Source: Anaerolineae bacterium
Lineage (GTDB): Bacteria > Chloroflexota > Anaerolineae > Aggregatilineales > Phototrophicaceae
Assembly (NCBI GenBank): GCA_025454715.1
Contig: JALONY010000002.1
Location: 1 to 23,371 of the forward strand
Length of the DNA: 23,371 bases
Direction of reading: 5' to 3'
How positions within the stretch are numbered: the stretch's first letter is position 1; each line of letters begins with the position of its first letter. This document shows positions 17,697-23,371 of this stretch, in pieces. Made by a program: the position numbers and the translations under genes. The notes beneath the pieces are model-generated. The model ran no database searches. It was not told the origin of the DNA and saw nothing but the letters and a program-made list of their open reading frames with translations.

Positions 17697-19742
17697 TCAG
17701 CGCGCCACGCTCACCCCAATCACCGCCAAACGGTGATCCGACGCATCCGTCTCCAAGACCAACCGCCCCAATGCCAACATGTTCGTCAGCAGGTAGTCGA
17801 AGCGAGCGCTCCGCCCGACCTGACGGAAGGTCGTCGCATTCACCGGGTTTTCGTCCGCAAACGGGTCGTTTAGCCCGGGGATGCGCGTCAGCGTCGTCAC
17901 GAGGTCGGAACTCGGCACGTTGTTGAACGTCCCGCCCAGCACATACCGCCCGATGCCGTTCAGGTTGCCGCCCCCGTGCGTCAGCATCCACGCCAAAATC
18001 TCGCTGAGCTGTCGCTGTTGGTCTTGTTCTTGCACGTCCAAGGTGCCGCCCACCCCCTCCAGCAACACCCCCAGCCACGTGTTGTAAATCGTGATATCGC
18101 CGTCGTCTGGGCGCACCTTCACCCGCTGCACGCCCGTCTGCAAGCCGCGGCTGGTCAGCAACACCCCGTCCGCCTCGGTAATTTGCACATTCGACAACAC
18201 CGCCAACCCGTGCAACCCCTCGTTGGTCGGGAAAAAGCGCCTGTCCATCCGCAAACGGCGCGCCAGCCACAACGCTTGGTCAGCCCCATAGCTGGTCAAG
18301 CGCCCACCCTCTACCTCTTGCAACAACACCACGTTGGCGCCGCTCTGCAAAATCGTCTGGGCAATCGCCTCGAGGTCATACTGATAAAATTCGCTGTACC
18401 CTCCGTGGATGTTGTAAGTCGCCACCCGTAGCTCCGCCACGTCGCGCACCGGCACGATGACCGGCGGGCGGGCAAAATACAACCCGGCCAGCGCCGCCGC
18501 CGCAATCGCCAACACCCCGAACACGCCTCCCAAGCGCGTCCCCCCGCGCCACACCCCACTCCGGCTACTGGCCAGCACCGGCAACGACGCCAAGACCACC
18601 GCCAAGACCAAAACCGCCAACCCCAGCCCGCGGAACCCGCGCAACAATGGCGTCACCACGCGGTTCAAAAACGCAAAATCCCCCGCGAAGTCGCGCACAT
18701 AGGCGTATTCGTAGGTGAATAGGTCAAACACCACCAACACCCCGAACACCACCGCCACAAACACCATCCACAACCCGCTGAAGTTGACCTGTCGCTCGGC
18801 TTGTGGGCGGGTCAGCCACCACCAGCTCAGTGAGGCCACCGCCTGCGCCACCACCAGCGCCACGCCGCCGACCACCCCCTGCACCCGCGTCCCAACCACC
18901 ACCAGCAACGTCAGGCCGAGCATCCATACCCAACCCTGCATCGAGGAATCGAACAACCGGACGAACCCGTGTGCCGCGTTACGCGCCGCAGGAACCAACG
19001 GCAACGCCGTCGCCACGATTAAGGCCGGAACCAACGGGGTGTAATCGAAGCCCGCCCGCCCCGCAATCGCGTTAGGCGAGGCCAGCAACGCCAGTTGCAA
19101 AAACAACAACGCCCCCAGCCCAATCGCCCCCCAAAACGTGAACACCCCGCGCCGCTCATCCGCAGGTAAGGCAGGTGGGCGCACCACGTTGACCGCCACC
19201 AGCACCGCCAACCCCGCCGACAACCCGACCTGCACCGGCAAAAACCCCGCGCTCAGGGATACGTCCAGCGTGTTGCCCGCCGCCCGTATCACTTGGTCAG
19301 CCGCAAACCCAATCACGAACACGAACGGCACATCGGCCATCCGGTGGCGCACCAAACACGCCAAATACGCCAGCCCCGCCCCAATCGTCAGCCCGACGCC
19401 GACCAGCGGGGTCGCGCCCTCCATGCCCGCCCCCATCGCCAAGCGCGCACCGGCCAAGGCCAAGCCCATCAAGAACAACGTGCCGCGCCACATCCCAAAG
19501 AACAGCGTCAACAACGGCAAAGCCAACGCCAACGCGACAATCAACAGCTCGTTTTGCAACACCGCCGGTGCCACCAGCCCGGGCGTCAACGGGTCAATCA
19601 CGCTCAAGTCCAGCACGGGGTAGACGGTGGCACTCGCCACCCGCCCATACACCAGCGCCACCATCGCACGCAACGCCTGCGCCAGAAACAACCCGGCCAA
19701 ACCCACTTCCAAAAGACTTCTCAGCCTGTTTATCCCCGACAC
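17697..19742 (-). CDS. Polytopic membrane protein with a C-terminal EEP-fold domain
   Basis: This 681-residue protein has about 10-12 hydrophobic segments in residues 10-425, then a C-terminal endonuclease/exonuclease/phosphatase (EEP) fold domain from about 438. Several EEP landmarks are kept: ATYNIHGG (Asn444), LLQEV (Glu476), FDYLL (Asp649) and SDHR (Asp669/His670). Two are changed: the usual NTHL is NTWL (Trp556) and GDFN is GTFN (Thr605). In DNase I-type enzymes those positions are a catalytic His and a metal-site Asp, so nuclease or phosphatase activity is doubtful. The arrangement recalls eukaryotic CWH43-type proteins, which join a membrane region and an EEP-like domain, but this is analogy only. 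The start is GTG with AGGGGG three bases upstream, a short spacing, so a later start is possible. Confidence 0.8.
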   Translation of the reverse strand: MSGINRLRSLLEVGLAGLFLAQALRAMVALVYGRVASATVYPVLDLSVIDPLTPGLVAPAVLQNELLIVALALALPLLTLFFGMWRGTLFLMGLALAGARLAMGAGMEGATPLVGVGLTIGAGLAYLACLVRHRMADVPFVFVIGFAADQVIRAAGNTLDVSLSAGFLPVQVGLSAGLAVLVAVNVVRPPALPADERRGVFTFWGAIGLGALLFLQLALLASPNAIAGRAGFDYTPLVPALIVATALPLVPAARNAAHGFVRLFDSSMQGWVWMLGLTLLVVVGTRVQGVVGGVALVVAQAVASLSWWWLTRPQAERQVNFSGLWMVFVAVVFGVLVVFDLFTYEYAYVRDFAGDFAFLNRVVTPLLRGFRGLGLAVLVLAVVLASLPVLASSRSGVWRGGTRLGGVFGVLAIAAAALAGLYFARPPVIVPVRDVAELRVATYNIHGGYSEFYQYDLEAIAQTILQSGANVVLLQEVEGGRLTSYGADQALWLARRLRMDRRFFPTNEGLHGLAVLSNVQITEADGVLLTSRGLQTGVQRVKVRPDDGDITIYNTWLGVLLEGVGGTLDVQEQDQQRQLSEILAWMLTHGGGNLNGIGRYVLGGTFNNVPSSDLVTTLTRIPGLNDPFADENPVNATTFRQVGRSARFDYLLTNMLALGRLVLETDASDHRLAVIGVSVAR

Positions 19743-19816
19743 ACATTCCCCCTATTGGGTTTCGCCCCATGCCGCCCAGCGACATGTCCATCCGCTGCAA
19801 ATGAGCCGTTTAAGTG

Positions 19817-19822
19817 TATAAT
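19817..19822 (+). promoter_or_regulatory. -10 box of the deaminase-CYTH/PNP operon
   Basis: A perfect TATAAT lies 39 bases before the ATG at 19862. The -35 match is poor (CTGCAA at 16 bases). It sits in the 119-base gap to the divergent EEP gene; AAAGGA at 19849-19854 is the ribosome binding site. Confidence 0.6.
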
Positions 19823-19861
19823 CTCGCACCATCATGGCCTGCCATTGCAAAGGATACCACG

Positions 19862-21847
19862 ATGCAGCGCGTTGACACGATGTTTACCGGCGGCTTCGTC
19901 ATCACGATGAATGACCGCTTCGAGCTTTATCAAAACGGCGCCGTCGCCGTCGCAGGTGGCAAAATCGTCGCCATCGGCTCAACCGAGACCCTGACCGCCC
20001 AGTATACCGCCGACACGGTCATCGACTGCACCGGCCAATATATCCTCCCGGGCTTCGTCAACACCCACACCCACGTCCCGATGACCCTCCTGCGCGCCAT
20101 GTCCGACGACCAGCGCCTCGACGTGTGGCTCAACGGCTATATCATGCCCACCGAGCGCGAGTTTGTCAGTCCTGAGTTTTGCCGCATCGGCACCAAGCTG
20201 GCCTGCGCCGAGATGATCCGTGGCGGCATCACCACCTTCACCGACATGTATTATTTCGAGGACGACATCGCCACCGCCGCCGCCGAGGTCGGGATGCGCG
20301 CCGTGGTCGGCGAAACCGTCCTCAAGTTCCCCGCCCCCGACGCCGACTCGTATGAAGACAGCCTCGCCCTCGCCCGCCAGCTCATCGAGAAGTGGCGCGG
20401 CCACCCGCTCATCACCCCCGCCGTCGCCCCCCACGCCCCCTACTCCAACACTGAGGAAACCCTCCGCAAGTGCACCGAGCTGGCGCTGGAATACGACGTG
20501 CCCCTGATTATCCACATCGCCGAGACCCGCGCCGAAGCCGAAGACCACATGAACACGCACAAGCAAACGCTTGTGCACTGGCTCAACAAAATCGGCCTGT
20601 TCCGCGCTCGCGTCATCGCCGCCCACTGCGTCTGGCTGGACGAGACCGAGATGCGCATCTTCCGTGAAAAAGGCGCCACCATCGCCCACTGCCCGTCCGC
20701 CAACCTCAAGCTGGCCAGCGGCATCGCCAGCGTCCAACAAATGCTCGACGCCAAAATCACCGTCGGCATCGGCACCGATGGCCCCGCCAGCAACAATGAC
20801 CTCGACATGTTCGAGGAAGTCCGCCTCGCCGCCCTGCTGGCCAAGACCCAAACCTATAATCCCACCGCCCTGCCCGCCCGCACCGCCCTCCGCATGGCCA
20901 CCCGCCAAGGCGCGATGGTGCTGGGCTTGCAAGACCTCACCGGCAGCCTCGAGGTCGGCAAAGCCGCCGACATCATCGTCGTCGATTCCAAGCCGCTCCA
21001 CAACATCCCCCACTACGATTTCGACCCCAACAACGCCTATGGCCGCATCATCTACTCGGCCAAATCGACCGATGTCGCCCATACCATGGTCGCCGGTCGC
21101 TTCCTGATGCGTGACCGCCAGCTCCTCACCATCGACGAGGCCACCCTGCGCGCCCAAGCCGATGACTATGCGCAACGCATCGGCAGCTTCCTCGCCGACT
21201 ACCGCACCAACGTCCTCAGCAAGCTCATCGCCGTCTCGGTCGGTGTCGAGCGCGCCGAGAGTTTCGAAGTCCAAAGCAAAGCTCTGCTGCGGGACGCCTC
21301 GGCCATCGAAACCCTGCTCGACCATCCCGATGTCGAGGTCTTGCGGACGACCCACTACCGCCAACACGACACCTACTTTACCTTCAGCGCCGACCCCAAC
21401 GGTGCCCGCGTCCGCTACCGCGAAGACGACAAGCTCGACGACCAAGGCCGCATCAGCGAAGTCCGCACCCGCCTGACCTACACCTCCTCACGCAAGGAAA
21501 AATCGTTCGACTCGATGGTCGAACTGTCGCGCTCGCGCTTCATCGCCGCCGCCGACCGCCCGCTGCGCTTCTACCGCGAATACTTCCAAGCCGACGGCGA
21601 ACTCACCCTCGAAAAAGACCGCCGCCGCTGGGCCATCCACTTCCGCGGCGTGCAGTTCTACATCAACGTCGATCAGCTCATCAACCCCGCCCAAGAGCGC
21701 CTCTTCATCGAAATCAAGAGCCGCACATGGTCAGCCCGTGACGCCGATTACAAGGCCTCGCAAATCCAAGAGATGCTCAAAATCCTCGGTGTCGAACCCG
21801 CCGACATCGTTTCGACCGACTACCTCGAAATGGCTCACGCCGAATAA
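19862..21847 (+). CDS. MTA/SAH-type deaminase (amidohydrolase) fused to a CYTH-like domain
   Basis: This 661-residue fusion has an N-terminal amidohydrolase (about 1-430) of the methylthioadenosine/S-adenosylhomocysteine deaminase group: ILPGFVNTHTHV gives metal ligands His69/His71, IIHIAET gives His218 and catalytic Glu221, AAHCVW gives His255, and GTDGPASNNDLDM gives Asp306, so the active site is intact. Residues about 455-655 look like a CYTH (triphosphate tunnel) domain: FEVQSK at 468-473 as a variant ExExK, RVRYRE at 516-521, and FIEIKSRTWS at 615-624. CYTH domains bind triphosphorylated substrates with divalent metals. The ATG at 19862 has AAAGGA seven bases upstream; a longer frame would start before the -10 box. 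The next gene is a nucleoside phosphorylase, suggesting deamination then phosphorolysis. The CYTH assignment is from motifs only. Confidence 0.85.
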   Translation: MQRVDTMFTGGFVITMNDRFELYQNGAVAVAGGKIVAIGSTETLTAQYTADTVIDCTGQYILPGFVNTHTHVPMTLLRAMSDDQRLDVWLNGYIMPTEREFVSPEFCRIGTKLACAEMIRGGITTFTDMYYFEDDIATAAAEVGMRAVVGETVLKFPAPDADSYEDSLALARQLIEKWRGHPLITPAVAPHAPYSNTEETLRKCTELALEYDVPLIIHIAETRAEAEDHMNTHKQTLVHWLNKIGLFRARVIAAHCVWLDETEMRIFREKGATIAHCPSANLKLASGIASVQQMLDAKITVGIGTDGPASNNDLDMFEEVRLAALLAKTQTYNPTALPARTALRMATRQGAMVLGLQDLTGSLEVGKAADIIVVDSKPLHNIPHYDFDPNNAYGRIIYSAKSTDVAHTMVAGRFLMRDRQLLTIDEATLRAQADDYAQRIGSFLADYRTNVLSKLIAVSVGVERAESFEVQSKALLRDASAIETLLDHPDVEVLRTTHYRQHDTYFTFSADPNGARVRYREDDKLDDQGRISEVRTRLTYTSSRKEKSFDSMVELSRSRFIAAADRPLRFYREYFQADGELTLEKDRRRWAIHFRGVQFYINVDQLINPAQERLFIEIKSRTWSARDADYKASQIQEMLKILGVEPADIVSTDYLEMAHAE

Positions 21848-21876
21848 CCCGCGCCCCCCAAAGGACAGATCCACCC

Positions 21877-22722
21877 ATGAGCCATACCACCTACACCTAC
21901 GAAGACTACCAAGCCGCCGTCACCGCCATCCGCGCCGTCACCGACCGCCAGCCCGAGTACGGGTTGGTCTTAGGCTCAGGTCTCGGTGTGCTGGCCGAAC
22001 AGCTCCAAGACCCCATCGCCATCCCTTACAAAGACATCCCGGGCTGGCCGCGCTCCACCGTCCACGGTCACAGCGGCAAGCTGGTCTTCGGCACCCTCGA
22101 GGGCAAATCCGTCGTCTGCCAACAAGGCCGCGCCCACTTCTACGAGGGCTACACCCCCCAACAAATCACCTTCCCCGTCCGCGTCATGCACTTCTTGGGC
22201 GTCAAGACCCTCATCCTGACCAATGCCGCCGGTGGGGTCAACTCGGCTTACCACGCTGGCGACATCATGCTGATTAACGACCACATCAACATGGTCGGCA
22301 TGGCCGGCAACCACCCGCTCTATGGCGCCAATGATGACCGCCTCGGGCCCCGCTTCCCGGGCATGGCGCAAGCCTATACCCGCAAGCTCCGCACCCATGC
22401 CAAAGCCGCCGCCCAAAACGCACGCATCCCGATGCACGAGGGCGTCTATGTCTGCGTGTCTGGCCCCTCGTTCGAGACCCCTGCCGAAATCCGCTTCTTG
22501 CGCCTCATCGGCGGCGACGCCGTCGGCATGTCCACCGTCCACGAGGCCATCGTCGCCCGCCACATGGGCATGGCCGTGCTGGCGTTTTCCGCCATCACCA
22601 ACGCAGGCATCGACCACGTCGATAGCGAGACCGACGCCAACCACGAGGAGGTCTTGGAGGCGGGCAGAGTCATCGTCCCCAAGCTCAGCGCCGTGGTACG
22701 GGGCGTCCTCCGCACGGTCTAG
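21877..22722 (+). CDS. Purine nucleoside phosphorylase (trimeric type)
   Basis: This 281-residue class I phosphorylase splits purine nucleosides with phosphate into base and ribose-1-phosphate. Motifs are LVLGSGLG at 30-37, GRAHFYEGY at 84-92, LTNAAGGVN at 114-122, SGPSFETPAE at 195-204, VGMSTVHE at 216-223 and SAITNAGI at 238-245. Glu200 and Asn242 match the pair that recognises 6-oxopurines, favouring inosine and guanosine over adenosine; methylthioinosine is a possible substrate given the deaminase upstream. AAAGGA lies 11 bases before the ATG, and 29 bases separate it from the deaminase-CYTH gene, so they form an operon. Confidence 0.94.
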   Translation: MSHTTYTYEDYQAAVTAIRAVTDRQPEYGLVLGSGLGVLAEQLQDPIAIPYKDIPGWPRSTVHGHSGKLVFGTLEGKSVVCQQGRAHFYEGYTPQQITFPVRVMHFLGVKTLILTNAAGGVNSAYHAGDIMLINDHINMVGMAGNHPLYGANDDRLGPRFPGMAQAYTRKLRTHAKAAAQNARIPMHEGVYVCVSGPSFETPAEIRFLRLIGGDAVGMSTVHEAIVARHMGMAVLAFSAITNAGIDHVDSETDANHEEVLEAGRVIVPKLSAVVRGVLRTV

Positions 22723-22730
22723 GGGCGGGC

Positions 22731-23371
22731 ATGGCCGCAATCGCGTTTCTCATCGAGCAGGTCGCCGTCGGCCTCTACATCTTCATCGCGTTGGGCATCT
22801 TCTTGGCACTGCGCCGCTATGGCAATGCCCAGCGCGAGTACCGCGCCACCCGCTTCGAGCTAGAGCGTGACCTCGCCCGCTTCAAGCGTGCCAACGCCAT
22901 CACCTCGATCGTCCTACTCGTCGAGGGCGCGCTGGTCGTGTTAGGGGTGCAGGTCGTCGTCGCCCCAACCCTGCGCAGCACCCTCAATTTTGCCCCGACC
23001 ACCGTACAAGTCATCGAAGACCTCGCCTTCAGCACCCCCACCCCTCAACCCTTGTCCGAGGTCAGCATCGACGATAGCAACGTCGATTTCGGCGCGCTCA
23101 ACCCCGCGGGCGAGATCCAAATCACCCCGACGCCCACCGCCACGCCGGTCGGCACCATCGAGCCCAACGCGCCCGCCCCCGTCGGGTGCGACACCCCCAA
23201 CGCCGTGCTCCAAATTCCTGCCAACGGCCAAGTCGTCCGCGAAATCATCCCCGTCGTCGGCGTCGCCGATGTCGAGAACTTCGCCTCGTTCAAGCTCGAG
23301 ATTCGGGGTCAACCGCTCGGTGATAGCTTCTTTTCGATGGAGAGCTACGTCCAGCCCGCACCAGAGCGCCG
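22731..23371 (+). CDS. Membrane-anchored extracellular protein, cut by the window edge
   Basis: An ATG eight bases after the phosphorylase stop, with AGGGG upstream, opens a frame that stays open to the right edge (213 complete codons). The product has a membrane segment at about 5-27, a charged loop (RRYGNAQREYRATRFELERD), a second membrane segment at about 56-78, then a probably extracellular part. A Thr-Pro linker (ITPTPTATPVGT) near residue 130-141 separates a short region from a domain with one Cys (VGCDTPNAVLQIPANGQVV). That domain resembles the small beta-rich surface domains seen in Chloroflexota, but I cannot name it. Only the N-terminal part is visible; the function is unknown. Confidence 0.75.
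   Translation, partial: MAAIAFLIEQVAVGLYIFIALGIFLALRRYGNAQREYRATRFELERDLARFKRANAITSIVLLVEGALVVLGVQVVVAPTLRSTLNFAPTTVQVIEDLAFSTPTPQPLSEVSIDDSNVDFGALNPAGEIQITPTPTATPVGTIEPNAPAPVGCDTPNAVLQIPANGQVVREIIPVVGVADVENFASFKLEIRGQPLGDSFFSMESYVQPAPER

Noticed and set aside
19814..19861. 16-residue extension of the deaminase-CYTH protein
   Set aside because: It begins upstream of the TATAAT box and lacks a ribosome binding site; AAAGGA fits the ATG at 19862.
19979..21445. A 488-codon Gly/Val/Asp-rich frame opposite the deaminase-CYTH gene
   Set aside because: Low-complexity composition is typical of an antisense frame; the deaminase motifs on the plus strand are unambiguous.

Overview
The window is GC-rich bacterial chromosome, densely packed with housekeeping genes and with no visible mobile elements, CRISPR arrays, tRNA or rRNA genes. 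The gene content fits a member of the Chloroflexota, probably an Anaerolineae-like lineage. The hints are a stand-alone rpoC with a long coiled-coil insertion, a MoxR/DUF58 pair, a solo roadblock protein, RF2 without the frameshift site, and a membrane-anchored surface protein with a Thr-Pro linker. This assignment is an inference from style and gene families; no marker was compared with a database.

Layout. (1) Positions 1-170 hold an AT-richer gap, possibly the start of a leftward gene cut by the edge, and the fabG terminator. (2) 171-4115 is a leftward block: roadblock/LC7 protein, a terminator-like hairpin, pyrG (CTP synthase), an adenosine-deaminase-fold protein that has lost its metal ligands, and fabG. 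(3) 4116-4376 is a divergent promoter region. (4) 4377-6626 is a rightward MoxR ATPase and DUF58 pair, ending against the strong rpoC terminator. (5) 6681-14351 is a long leftward block in the order of transcription ftsY, trmH-family methyltransferase, prfB (RF2), rpoC. ftsY and rpoC each have a good sigma-70-like promoter of their own. (6) 14468-15669 is moaC and a moaD-moaE fusion (molybdenum cofactor). (7) 15766-17690 is fabF and rnc, overlapping by four bases. (8) 17697-19742 is a leftward polytopic membrane protein with a C-terminal endonuclease/exonuclease/phosphatase (EEP) domain. (9) 19862-23371 is a rightward group: a cytosine/MTA/SAH-type deaminase fused to a CYTH-like domain, purine nucleoside phosphorylase, and a membrane-anchored protein cut by the right edge.

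Working together. Two clusters concern nucleotides. pyrG is translationally coupled to a deaminase-like pseudoenzyme. A separate deaminase-CYTH fusion sits directly before a nucleoside phosphorylase, which suggests adenosine-type nucleosides are deaminated and then cleaved to hypoxanthine. The other blocks cover transcription (rpoC), translation termination and membrane targeting (prfB, ftsY), fatty acid synthesis (fabG, fabF), RNA processing (rnc) and cofactor synthesis (moaC, moaDE).

The most unusual features are the dead deaminase behind pyrG, the deaminase-CYTH fusion, an EEP domain lacking two catalytic residues, and an RNase III with Arg in place of a catalytic Asp.
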